Assembly: GCF_009674535.1 (NCBI RefSeq)
Contig: NZ_WKJK01000020.1
Location: 1 to 64,000, forward strand
Origin: Duganella guangzhouensis
GTDB taxonomy: Bacteria > Pseudomonadota > Gammaproteobacteria > Burkholderiales > Burkholderiaceae_D
Reading direction: 5' to 3'
DNA: 64,000 nt
Numbering within the stretch: the stretch's first letter is position 1; the number at the start of each line of letters is the position of its first letter. Under the pieces are notes generated by a model, which worked only from the letters and a program-made list of their open reading frames with translations, was not told the origin of the DNA and ran no database searches. The position numbers and the translations under genes are program-made. This document shows positions 24,526-33,418 of this stretch, one piece after another.

Positions 24526-25833
24526 ATGGCTCAGGCAACAGGCAATCAGGCATTGCGTCGTCGGGTGGATTTGTGGGGCGTGGTCGCCCTCGGTCTCGGT
24601 ACTGCTATGGGGGTGTCCATCTTTTCCGCGCTGGGCGCGGCCGCCAAGATGGCCGGTCCCGGCCTGCTGCTGGCGGTGCTGATCGCCGCCATTCCAATGG
24701 GCTTTATCGCGGTGGCCTATGCGTTCATGGGCAGCGTGCTGCCGACCTCCGGCGCTTCCTACGAATGGCCGCGCCGCTTTCTTCATCCTGCCGTCGGCTT
24801 TGGCGTTTCGTGGCTGCGCATCGCCGGTAACGCCGGCGCGCTGGTGATCCTGGCGCTGGTGTTGACGCGCTATCTGTCGATGCTGATCCCGGTGCCGGTC
24901 AAGCCGACCATGTTCGCTGCCTTCCTGCTGCTGTTGATTGCCAATCTGATTGGCGTTGGCGTGGCGGCGAATGTGCAGAAGCTGATGATGGCCGGGCTGC
25001 TGGTGTTGTTCGCGGTGTTCTGCGCCTGTGGTGCGGCCAGCGGTCAGTGGCAGTCGGCGCATCTGGAACCACTGCTGCCGCATGGCTGGGCGGGTGTGGT
25101 GGCGGCGGTGCCATTGCTGATTAATCTTTTCTACGGTATCGAGTCCGCGACTGAGCTGGGTGACGAAATTGCCGACAGCCGCAAGACCGTCGGCACCGGC
25201 ATCCTGCTGTCGATCGGCACTGCGGTGCTGGTGTATCTGGCGGTGGCTGGCACCAGCCTCGGACTGGTTGGCGCCACGGTACTGGGCGAGAGCCCAGCGC
25301 CGATCGTCGATGCCGCCAAGCTGGCCATGGGACCGTATGGCACGCCGCTGGTGGTGTTTGCGGCGGTGCTGGCGATTGCCAAGTCGATGAACGCGATCTT
25401 CATGGTGTTCAGCCGCAGCCTGTTTGCGATGGGCCGCAGCGGTGCGCTGCCGCCGGCTTTCGCCAAGGTGCATCCACGCTGGAATTCGCCGCACGTCGCC
25501 TGCATCGCGGTATTCGCGCTGGCGGTGGGCGGGCTGCTGCTGCCCACCGAGCTGACTTTCCTGTTCCTGGCGATTAATGTGCCGATCCTGATCAAGTACT
25601 TTTGCATCTGCCTGTCCGCGCGCGTGGTGTTGAAAACCCAGCCGCAGTTGTGCGATGGCTTTTCGCTGAGCCGCAACACGGTGCTGACCAGCGCCGTGAT
25701 CGGCGCGGTGATGACGGTGCTGATCCTGATTATCGGCTTCGACTCGGACTGGCGTCCCTATGCGCTACTGGCCGGATGGTCGGTGCTGGGCGCGATCGTG
25801 TATCTGGCGCGCCGCCGGCACGAGGCCAGCTAA
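24526..25833 (+). CDS. APC-superfamily amino acid permease
   Basis: 435 residues, about 12 hydrophobic helices. The first helix has the APC substrate-binding motif GLGTAMGVSIFSALG, and SGASYEWPRR follows the second. The ATG at 24526 is chosen because GGAAGG precedes it; an ATG at 24514 has none. A TATAAT at 24488-24493 may be the -10 element. A terminator separates it from hpd, but it is followed within 40 bases by the peptidase gene. It probably imports an amino acid or small amide released by the next three gene products. Confidence 0.87.
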   Translation: MAQATGNQALRRRVDLWGVVALGLGTAMGVSIFSALGAAAKMAGPGLLLAVLIAAIPMGFIAVAYAFMGSVLPTSGASYEWPRRFLHPAVGFGVSWLRIAGNAGALVILALVLTRYLSMLIPVPVKPTMFAAFLLLLIANLIGVGVAANVQKLMMAGLLVLFAVFCACGAASGQWQSAHLEPLLPHGWAGVVAAVPLLINLFYGIESATELGDEIADSRKTVGTGILLSIGTAVLVYLAVAGTSLGLVGATVLGESPAPIVDAAKLAMGPYGTPLVVFAAVLAIAKSMNAIFMVFSRSLFAMGRSGALPPAFAKVHPRWNSPHVACIAVFALAVGGLLLPTELTFLFLAINVPILIKYFCICLSARVVLKTQPQLCDGFSLSRNTVLTSAVIGAVMTVLILIIGFDSDWRPYALLAGWSVLGAIVYLARRRHEAS

Positions 25834-25873
25834 AGATTTGTTTTTCTCTTCATTTCCAACAGAGGATTTCACC

Positions 25874-27580
25874 ATGTACCAACGTTTAGCTGTATCCGCC
25901 GGCATCGCGATGTTGATGCAAAGTCTTTCCGCACACGCCGCCGAGCCGGCACTGTCAGCACTGGATCTGCAATTGACGCCGCACACCGTCGGCGGCACGG
26001 TGGATGGCATCGATGTGCAGGTGCGCGTGCAGGAGCCAAAAGTGGAAGCGGGCAAGGCGCTGTTGCGCATGCCGACTTTCGTGGCGTCGACGCCGACCGC
26101 CGCGTATCCGGCCGAAGCGCTTCATGCCAGCGATGCATCCGGTCCGCTGAAGCTGACGGTCTTTGATGAGGCGCCTACGCCGACCGGTAACTATCGCCAG
26201 TATCAGGTGGACCGCGCCACCGTGGGCGATGTCACCGTGCACTACACCGGCAAGCCGCGCGAGGTGAATGCGCAGACTCGCAACGGTCCGTTGTTCGACC
26301 TGCGGGCGCAAGGCGCCGGTGCGCTGGGCGCGGGTGTTTACTTCCTGGCGCTGCCACCCGGCGAGCAGCCATACAAGCTGAGTGTGAAGTGGGATTTGTC
26401 CAAGCTGCCGGCGGGATCGCGCGGCGTGTGGAGCCTGGGCGAGGGCGAGCAGCATACGGTGGGCACGGCGGAAATGCTGGCCTTCAGTGCTTACGCCATG
26501 GGGCCAGTGAAGAGCGAGCCGGAAGATGGCAAGGGTAATTTCGGCCTGTACTGGCTGCAGGAACCGCCGTTCGACATGCCCAAGCTGGCGGCGGATACGA
26601 AGAAGCTGTATCGCTACATGGCCAACTTCTTCCACGATCCAGATTCGAGCTACCGCGTGTTCGCGCGCCAGAATCCTTATCCTGCGGGTGGAGGCACCGG
26701 GCTGGCCAAGTCCTTCATGTTCGGCTACGGCCCTGGCGGCGAAACCGCCAGCGGCGGCGATCAGCAGATGCTGCTGGCCCACGAGATGGCGCACAACTGG
26801 CCACGTCTGAACGGCGATGAAAGCCATAGCGACACCGCCTGGTACACCGAAGGCACGGCTGAATACTATTCGACCTCGCTGGCTTACCGCGCTGGCGCCA
26901 TCAATCTGGATAAATACCTCGCCAATGTTAATGAGCGCGCCGCGAACTATGCGGGCAATCCGTACAAATCGCTGAGCAATACCGAGTCGGGCAAGATCTT
27001 CTGGAGCGATGCGCGCGCGCAGCGTGTGCCGTATGGCCGTGGCTTCATGTACTTCGTGCGCTTGAATGCGGAAATCGTCAAGAAGTCCGGTGGCAAGCGT
27101 AGCCTGGACAATCTGGTGCAGGAAGTGTTGAAGCGTCAGAAGGCCAACGAGAAGGTCGGCCTGCCGCAATGGCGCGCGCTGGTGGTCAAGGAGCTGGGTG
27201 CGGTGGCTGGCACCGAGTTTGACGATATGGCGGCCGGCAAGGATATCGTGCCGCAGAAGGACTCGTTGGGCGCATGCCTGACGGCGGTGTCGTACACCGT
27301 GCGTCCGTTCGATCTGGGCTTCGATGAAATGTCGCTGGGGGTAGTGAAGAACCTGCGCAAGGAATCGGCCGCCGCCGCTGCAGGCGTGCATGAAGGCGAC
27401 AAGATCCTGTCGCTACCGGCGTTGAAAGAAGCGCGCGAGAAGGATGGCAAGGAGCTGGCGGTGGAACTGCAGCGCGGTGACGAGAAGTTGTCGGTGAATT
27501 ACCTGCCGCGTGGTGCTGGCGTGACCGCATGGCGCTGGGAACCTACCCCGGCCGCCGCCAAAGGGAACTGCAAATTATGA
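25874..27580 (+). CDS. Exported M61-like metallopeptidase with PDZ domain
   Basis: 568 residues. The signal peptide ends SLSAHAAE. The zinc site is HEMAH at 303-307 with the downstream glutamate in WYTEGTAEYY (E326), as in the M61 glycyl-aminopeptidase clan. A beta-sandwich N-terminal half (about 25-240) precedes it, and a PDZ-like segment (RKESAAAAAGVHEGDKIL) is near the C-terminus. Two cysteines (GACLTAV and the final GNCKL) may form a disulfide. AGAGGA precedes the ATG at 25874. The stop overlaps the next start (ATGA), so the genes are coupled. Expected role: periplasmic cleavage of peptides whose products go to the amidohydrolases and permease. Confidence 0.85.
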   Translation: MYQRLAVSAGIAMLMQSLSAHAAEPALSALDLQLTPHTVGGTVDGIDVQVRVQEPKVEAGKALLRMPTFVASTPTAAYPAEALHASDASGPLKLTVFDEAPTPTGNYRQYQVDRATVGDVTVHYTGKPREVNAQTRNGPLFDLRAQGAGALGAGVYFLALPPGEQPYKLSVKWDLSKLPAGSRGVWSLGEGEQHTVGTAEMLAFSAYAMGPVKSEPEDGKGNFGLYWLQEPPFDMPKLAADTKKLYRYMANFFHDPDSSYRVFARQNPYPAGGGTGLAKSFMFGYGPGGETASGGDQQMLLAHEMAHNWPRLNGDESHSDTAWYTEGTAEYYSTSLAYRAGAINLDKYLANVNERAANYAGNPYKSLSNTESGKIFWSDARAQRVPYGRGFMYFVRLNAEIVKKSGGKRSLDNLVQEVLKRQKANEKVGLPQWRALVVKELGAVAGTEFDDMAAGKDIVPQKDSLGACLTAVSYTVRPFDLGFDEMSLGVVKNLRKESAAAAAGVHEGDKILSLPALKEAREKDGKELAVELQRGDEKLSVNYLPRGAGVTAWRWEPTPAAAKGNCKL

Positions 27581-29580
27581 TGCGCCCATCGCGTTCGCTG
27601 GCGGCGGTGCTGCTGGCGTTGTGCGCGTCGGCCTCGCAGGCCGCCGTGGACAGCTATTCGGTGATGGAGAACGGCGCCAAGGTCGGCAGCCTGACGGCCG
27701 ACCGCAAGGGCAAGGCGGTGGATATCGCCTACGCCGTCAGCAGCAATGGCCGTGGTCCCAAGCTGAAAGAGCAGCTGGTGCTGGGCGCTGGCGGCATGCC
27801 GTCGTCGTGGCAGATCAATGGCAATTCGCTGATGGGCGGTGACGTCCAGGAGTCGATGGCGTATCAGGATGGCACGCTGCGCTGGACCAGTCAGGCGGAT
27901 AGCGGTGAGCGCAAGCTGGCCGCGCCGGGCCTGTACATCGGCAATGACACCAGCCCGTGGGCGTTGGGCATGTACGCGCAGGCGCTGCTCAAGGCGCCCG
28001 GTCTCAAGCTGGATGTGCTGCCAGCCGGTACGCTTAGCCTGGCCAAGCTGCGCGCCGTGCCGCTCAAGCACAACGGCCGCGCGTTGAAGCTGACCGCGTA
28101 CGTGATCAGTGGTGTGACGCTGGTGCCGAAGTTCCTGCTGCTGGATGATCAGCAGCAGCTGTTCGCCGTTCTGGATGACAGCCTGTTGGTGCGTGGCGGT
28201 TTTGAAAACCACTATCAGGAGTTGAAGGCCTTGGGTGACGCGCTGGCTGGCGAGTACCTGGCGTCCTTGCAGCAGCGGCTCGCGCATCGTTTCGATGGCA
28301 CGGTGCGGATACGGAATGTGCATGTATTCGATCCTGCCAGCGGCCAGCGTGGTCCTTTGTCCAGCGTGACTTACTATCGCGGCGTGATCAGCACGGTGGC
28401 GCCGGAAGGTAGCGAGATGGAGGCGGCCGACAAGGAGATCGATGGCAAGGGTGGCACGCTGGTGCCGGGCCTGCACGATATGCACGCGCATAACACGGCA
28501 TGGAGCGGCTTGTTCTACATCGCCGCTGGCGTTACCGCCACGCGCGACATGGGCAATGAGAATCCGCGTTTGCTGGAACTGAGTCGCCGCACCGAGGCCG
28601 GCGAGTTGGCTGGCCCGGACATGATACGCGCCGGTTTCCTGGAAGGCCGCAGCGATTACTCGGCGGCGCTGGGCTTCCTGCCGGCGACGCTGGAAGAGGG
28701 CAAGCGCGATGTGCGCTGGTATGCCGATCATGGCTATCGCTGGATCAAGGTGTATAACTCGATGAACCCGGCGTGGGTGGCGCCGCTGGCGGCTGAGGCG
28801 CATCGTCTGGGCTTGGGCGTCTTGGGGCACGTGCCGGCTTTTGCGACGCCGGATCAGATGCTGGAAGCGGGCTACGATGAGGTCACCCACATCAATCAAC
28901 TGATGTTGGGATGGCTGTTGAAGCCGGGTGAGGATACGCGCACGCCGCTGCGTCTGACCGCGCTGTCGCGCGCGGCCGATCTGCAATTGGACAGCGCGCC
29001 GGTCAAGCACACGGTGGCGCTGATGAAGCAGCGTAACGCCGGCCTGGATACCACGTTGTCGATCGTCGAGCAGTTGATGATGAGCCGCACCGGCGAGGTG
29101 GCGGAAGGCGCGGCCGCGTATCTGGAGCATCTGCCGATTGGCTATCAGCGTTATCGCAAGCGCTCCTACATCAAGTTCAAGGACGACGCGGAGAAGCAGC
29201 GCTATGCCGATGCCTTTGCCAAGGTGCTGGAGACCACCGGCATGCTGCATCGCGAGGGTATTGCGCTATGGCCAGGCACCGATGATCCGAGCGGTTTCTT
29301 GCTGCACCGTGAAATCGAGCTGTATGTCAAAGCCGGCCTGACACCCGCCGAGGCGCTGAAGATCGCCACGCTGGAGTGCGAGCGCCACTTCGGCCGCGAC
29401 CAGCAATACGGCAGCATCGAACGTGGCAAGCGGGCCGACTTTCTGCTGGTGCCGGGCGATCCATTGCAGGATCTGAGCCTGCTGCATCGCATCGGCATGG
29501 TGGTGAAGGGCGGCGTGGTGTATTACCCCGACCAGATCTACTCGGCGATTAATATCGTTCCGTTTGGCGGAGATAAGTAA
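27577..29580 (+). CDS. Exported amidohydrolase with an extra N-terminal domain (paralog 1)
   Basis: 667 residues. After a signal peptide (MMRPSRSLAAVLLALCASASQA) comes a beta-rich domain of about 220 residues (VMENGAKVGSLTADRKGK...) that I do not recognise. The amidohydrolase/imidazolonepropionase-type TIM barrel follows, with the metal-binding HAH at 303-305 (GLHDMHAHNTAW), later histidines in GHVPAF and THINQL, and the catalytic Asp in GTDDPSG. The start overlaps the M61 gene stop. Members of this group often hydrolyse Xaa-Pro, Xaa-Arg or cyclic amide bonds. Substrate unknown. Confidence 0.85.
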   Translation: MMRPSRSLAAVLLALCASASQAAVDSYSVMENGAKVGSLTADRKGKAVDIAYAVSSNGRGPKLKEQLVLGAGGMPSSWQINGNSLMGGDVQESMAYQDGTLRWTSQADSGERKLAAPGLYIGNDTSPWALGMYAQALLKAPGLKLDVLPAGTLSLAKLRAVPLKHNGRALKLTAYVISGVTLVPKFLLLDDQQQLFAVLDDSLLVRGGFENHYQELKALGDALAGEYLASLQQRLAHRFDGTVRIRNVHVFDPASGQRGPLSSVTYYRGVISTVAPEGSEMEAADKEIDGKGGTLVPGLHDMHAHNTAWSGLFYIAAGVTATRDMGNENPRLLELSRRTEAGELAGPDMIRAGFLEGRSDYSAALGFLPATLEEGKRDVRWYADHGYRWIKVYNSMNPAWVAPLAAEAHRLGLGVLGHVPAFATPDQMLEAGYDEVTHINQLMLGWLLKPGEDTRTPLRLTALSRAADLQLDSAPVKHTVALMKQRNAGLDTTLSIVEQLMMSRTGEVAEGAAAYLEHLPIGYQRYRKRSYIKFKDDAEKQRYADAFAKVLETTGMLHREGIALWPGTDDPSGFLLHREIELYVKAGLTPAEALKIATLECERHFGRDQQYGSIERGKRADFLLVPGDPLQDLSLLHRIGMVVKGGVVYYPDQIYSAINIVPFGGDK

Positions 29581-31631
29581 TGAAAGCTCTCCTGGCCGTT
29601 TTGCTGGTTGGCTTGCTGGTCGTGCCTGCGGCTCAAGCGGCCGACAGTAGCTTGCGCTATCAAATCTTCCTGGATAACGGCAAGCTGGCGGGGGAGCAGG
29701 TGGTGACGCGGTCGGCGGCGGGAGTGGTCCATGTGCATTACATCTTCAAGGATGACGGGCGTGGGCCGGAATATGACGAGTACTATCGTCTGGCATCGGA
29801 CGGCAGTCTTGGCGAGTATCGGGTGCAGGGCACGCTGATGTTCGGTTCCAGGGTGGATGAACGATTCCAGCGCAGCGGCACGCACGCGGAGTGGCGTTCC
29901 ACCGCCGATCGGGGCGAGCGTGAAGTCAACGGCCTGGCGATGTATATGCCGCTCAAAGGTTCGCTGGCGCCGACGTCGATCGCGATTGGTCTGTTGGCGG
30001 CCAGGAAGCCAGGCGAGGAGCTGCCGCTGCTGCCATTTGGTTCGCTGCGTCAGCAGGTGCTGGATAAGGTGCAGATTAGCGCAGGCGGCAAGAAGCGCAT
30101 GGTGCAATTGCTGGCGCAGACTGGCCTGGGGCTGTCGCCCAAGTTTTATTGGGCCATGGTGGAAGCCAAACCGCGCCTGTTCGCGGCGATTGTCCGGGGC
30201 AGCAATCCAGAGATGTCGCTGATTGAGGAGGGCTGGAAGGACAGCATCACGCAGCTGGCGGATCGCCAGGCGGCGGCGGAGTCTCGGCTGCTCGCCGAGA
30301 TGGCGGAAAAATTGCAGCACAAGTTGCCCGGCCTGACGGTGATACGCAACGCGCGCGTATTTGACAGCGAGAAGGCGGTGCTGGGTGCGGCGTCGGATGT
30401 GTATGTGATACGCGGCCGCATTGCTACGGTTGTTCCGGCCGGGACGCCGAGTCCTGAGGTGGATCAGGAGATCGACGCGGGTGGGCGCGTGCTGCTGCCA
30501 GGGCTATTCGACATGCACGCTCACGTCAAGCGCTGGGACAGTGCGCTGGATCTGGCGGCTGGCGTGACCACGGTGCGTGATATGGCGAATGTGAACACGC
30601 AGTTGCAGCAGCTGATGGATGAGACCAATGCCGGCAAGCTGCTGGCGGCGAACGTGGTGCCGGCCGGATTTGTCGATGGCGTGAGTCCTTATACTGGCAA
30701 CTATGGTTTTGTCATCAAGACCGACGATGAGTGGCAGCGCGCGATCGACTGGTATGCGCAGCATGGTTATCGGCAGTTGAAGATTTACGGTTCCTTCCCG
30801 GCGCAGAAGGTGCCGGACGCGGTGGCGTATGCGCATAGCCGTGGCATGCGGGTCGCGGGCCATGTGCCATATGGGCTGAAGGCCGAAGACGTTGTTGCCG
30901 CTGGCTACGATGAGCTGACACACATGAATATGGTGATCCTGAATTTTCTGATTGGTCCGGACACCGATACCCGCACGCTGGCGCGCATCACGCTGCCGGC
31001 GGAGAAGGCGGCGGAGCTGGATCTGCAATCGGCGCCGGTGCAGGATTTCATTCGCACGCTGGTGGATAAGCAGATTGTGGTCGATCCGACGTTGTGCGTG
31101 ATGGCGTTCATGAAGCAGCGTGCAGGCGAGGTGACGGAGGTGTATGCGCCGATTGCGGAGTACATGCCGCCCGATGTGCGGCGCAATTACGCGATCGGCA
31201 TCATGAAGGTGCCGGATGAGAAGGCGGCGCGTTATCAGGCGTCGTATCAAAAGATGATCGATCTGACTGGCATGCTCTATAAAGCGGGCGTGCCGTTGGT
31301 GACTGGCACTGATACGGTGGTGTTTGGCGTGCATGCGGAGCTGGAGCTGTATGTGCGGGCCGGCCTGACGCCGGCCCAGGCGTTGCAGGTGGCGACGCTG
31401 AATGGCGCGCGCTATTCGCAGACTTTGCACGAACGCGGCACGATCACCCCCGGCAAGCTGGCCGACCTGGTGCTCATTGATGGCGACCCAACCACCAATA
31501 TTTCGGACATCCGCAAAGTAGCGCTGGTGATGACGCGCGGGCGCCTGATCTATCCCGCTGAAATCGAGCGGACGTTAGGCATCGAGCCGTTTGTGCCCAC
31601 GCCACCGGCCGTGCACTACTTGCACGAATAA
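29580..31631 (+). CDS. Exported amidohydrolase with an extra N-terminal domain (paralog 2)
   Basis: 683 residues, clearly paralogous to the preceding gene over its whole length, including the N-terminal domain (FLDNGKLAGEQVV, DDGRGPEYDEYY, TADRGERE). The signal peptide ends VVPAAQA. The metal site is HAH at 313-315 (GLFDMHAHVKRW), with GHVPYG, THMNMV and GTDTVVFG downstream. The C-terminal GKLADLVLIDGDP motif is standard for the family. It overlaps the previous stop by one base (TAATG). Two diverged copies in one operon suggest cleavage of two related substrates or a heteromeric enzyme. Confidence 0.86.
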   Translation: MKALLAVLLVGLLVVPAAQAADSSLRYQIFLDNGKLAGEQVVTRSAAGVVHVHYIFKDDGRGPEYDEYYRLASDGSLGEYRVQGTLMFGSRVDERFQRSGTHAEWRSTADRGEREVNGLAMYMPLKGSLAPTSIAIGLLAARKPGEELPLLPFGSLRQQVLDKVQISAGGKKRMVQLLAQTGLGLSPKFYWAMVEAKPRLFAAIVRGSNPEMSLIEEGWKDSITQLADRQAAAESRLLAEMAEKLQHKLPGLTVIRNARVFDSEKAVLGAASDVYVIRGRIATVVPAGTPSPEVDQEIDAGGRVLLPGLFDMHAHVKRWDSALDLAAGVTTVRDMANVNTQLQQLMDETNAGKLLAANVVPAGFVDGVSPYTGNYGFVIKTDDEWQRAIDWYAQHGYRQLKIYGSFPAQKVPDAVAYAHSRGMRVAGHVPYGLKAEDVVAAGYDELTHMNMVILNFLIGPDTDTRTLARITLPAEKAAELDLQSAPVQDFIRTLVDKQIVVDPTLCVMAFMKQRAGEVTEVYAPIAEYMPPDVRRNYAIGIMKVPDEKAARYQASYQKMIDLTGMLYKAGVPLVTGTDTVVFGVHAELELYVRAGLTPAQALQVATLNGARYSQTLHERGTITPGKLADLVLIDGDPTTNISDIRKVALVMTRGRLIYPAEIERTLGIEPFVPTPPAVHYLHE

Positions 31632-31636
31632 GTTAG

Positions 31637-32405
31637 CCGTGCCGCAGCGCACAGCGCGCGGCCTATGGCGATGAACTGCTGCTCCGACTTTCTGCTGATT
31701 TGACCAGGCACTTCGGGCGTGGTTACAGCCAGCGCAATTTGCAGCAGATGCGAAATTTCTATTTGTGCTGGCCGGAAATTTGCCAGAAACCGTCTGGCAA
31801 ATTCGAATTGCCTTGGTCTGCGTATGTTCGCCTGATGTCGGTCAGGAGTTCTGCCGCACGGGAATTTTATGAGGCGGAGGCGCTGCGCAATGGCTGGACG
31901 GTTAAGCAGCTAGAGCGGCAGGTGAGTAGTCAGTTCTATGAGCGTACGTTGCTGTCGGTTAATAAGGCGAAGATGCTGCGCGACGCGGCAGTGGCGAAAC
32001 CGGAGGATGTAATCACGCCGGAAGCGGCCATCAGGGATCCGTTCGTGCTGGAATTTCTCAATCTGAAAGATGAGTATTCAGAGTCCGAGCTGGAGGAGGC
32101 GCTTGTTCAGCATATGGCGGACTTTCTGCTTGAACTTGGCGACGACTTCGCCTTCGTCGGCCGCCAGCGACGCGGGGCAGATGCATCTCTATCTCAACTA
32201 TGCACGCGCGCATTGGTGCAAGCCTGATGAGAATCCACCGGTCGGACTCATCCTCTGCACGGAAAAAGGCGAGGCGGAGGCGCGTTATGCTCTGGATGGT
32301 CTGCCGGGGCCGGTGATGGCCGGCGAGTACCGGATGTTGCTGCCGGATGAGCAGCTGTTGACGGCGCGCCTGCAGGAGTGGCAGGCACGCGCTATCAGCG
32401 CGTGA
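31637..32405 (+). pseudogene. Relic of a YhcG/DUF1016 PD-(D/E)XK nuclease-family gene
   Basis: The frame from 31637 (in-frame stop just upstream) reads AQRAAYGDELLLRLSADLT, then RHFGRGYSQRNLQQMRNFY, RDPFVLEFLNLKDEYSE and FAFVGRQRR, all typical DUF1016 motifs. At about 32165-32180 the frame shifts: a second frame resumes with DAGQMHLYLNYARAHWCKPDENPPVGLILCTEKGEAEARYAL and ends at 32405. The roughly 30 residues normally between these blocks, which hold the nuclease active site, are deleted. The N-terminal part of about 60-80 residues is also missing. It cannot make an active enzyme. Confidence 0.85.
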
Positions 32406-33315
32406 TTAGGGTTGGCCAGACGCTTTCGGGGACGCGCATGGATTCGGCCAGGTAGTTGACCATGGAGGCGATTTTGGCGGATACCGTTGAATGCTGGTAG
32501 TAGACCGCGTGGATAGGCTTGTGCTTTTCCTCGGTCTGGTGCGGCAGCACTTCCACCAATCTGCCCTCGGAAATGTCGATCGCGGTCATGAAATCGGACA
32601 GGCAGGCGATGCCCATGCCCTGCAAGGCTAGTTGGCGCAGCGTCTCGCCGCTGGCGGCTGCCAGCGATGGTGTGATCTGCACCGGCTTGCCATCAGCGTG
32701 GCGCAGCGGCCACTGGTTCAGGATGTCGGGCTCGGTGAAGCCCAGGCGTTGGTGGCGCTCAAGATCGGCCACCGTTTGCGGTACGCCGTGCCGGCTCAGA
32801 TACGCCGGGCTGGCCACCAGACGAATGCGGGTGCGTCCCAGCAGCCGGCTGTATAGTGTGGAATCCTTCAGCTCACCAATGCGGATCGCCAAATCGACGC
32901 GCCGCTCCAACAGGTCGACATAGCCCTCATTGCTGCACAACGCCAGCTCCACCTGCGGATGCAGATCGCGATAGCCCGGCATCAGCGGCACCATCACATG
33001 CAGCATGAAAGGCGTCACCGCGTCCACCCGCAATGGGCCGGATAGCTGGCCACGGCGCTCCATGGCGCGATCCTCCGCCAGCCGCACCGATTCGACGATG
33101 TTGCGCGCATCCTTGATGAAGCAGTGGCCCTCGTCGGTCAGGTCAAGCCGGCGCGTGGTCCGGCGCAGCAGTGTGGTCTGCAACTTGTCTTCCAGCCGCG
33201 CCAGCAGACGGCTGATGGTGGAGACGGGCTGGCCCAGACGGTCCGCCGCCGCCGTTAGCGAGCCGCTGTCCACCACCGCCAGAAACACTGCCAGTTCGTC
33301 AATTTCCAGCTTCAT
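32395..33315 (-). CDS. LysR-family transcriptional regulator
   Basis: 306 residues from the ATG at 33315 (GTGGAA upstream). The winged helix-turn-helix (LAVFLAVVDSGSLTAAADRLGQPVSTISRLLARLEDKL) is at the N-terminus. The C-terminal part is a periplasmic-binding-like effector domain with RVDLAIRIGELKDSTLYSRLLG, as in LysR repressors of efflux or stress genes. It is divergent from the MFS gene, its likely target, with 103 bases between the starts. Its 3' end overlaps the nuclease relic by 11 bases. Confidence 0.92.
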   Translation of the reverse strand: MKLEIDELAVFLAVVDSGSLTAAADRLGQPVSTISRLLARLEDKLQTTLLRRTTRRLDLTDEGHCFIKDARNIVESVRLAEDRAMERRGQLSGPLRVDAVTPFMLHVMVPLMPGYRDLHPQVELALCSNEGYVDLLERRVDLAIRIGELKDSTLYSRLLGRTRIRLVASPAYLSRHGVPQTVADLERHQRLGFTEPDILNQWPLRHADGKPVQITPSLAAASGETLRQLALQGMGIACLSDFMTAIDISEGRLVEVLPHQTEEKHKPIHAVYYQHSTVSAKIASMVNYLAESMRVPESVWPTLITR

Positions 33316-33418
33316 TTTTCCACTATCCGCAAAAGTATTTTGAAGATTCCCTACTTTATCTGAGAAAGTGATATCTTGCATAATACATTCCTGAATAATT
33401 CCTTTTGCAAGGACTGCT

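Noticed and set aside
32070-32405. Independent 111-residue ORF
   Set aside because: Its C-terminal half is the continuation of the DUF1016 nuclease sequence in a shifted frame, so it belongs to the pseudogene.
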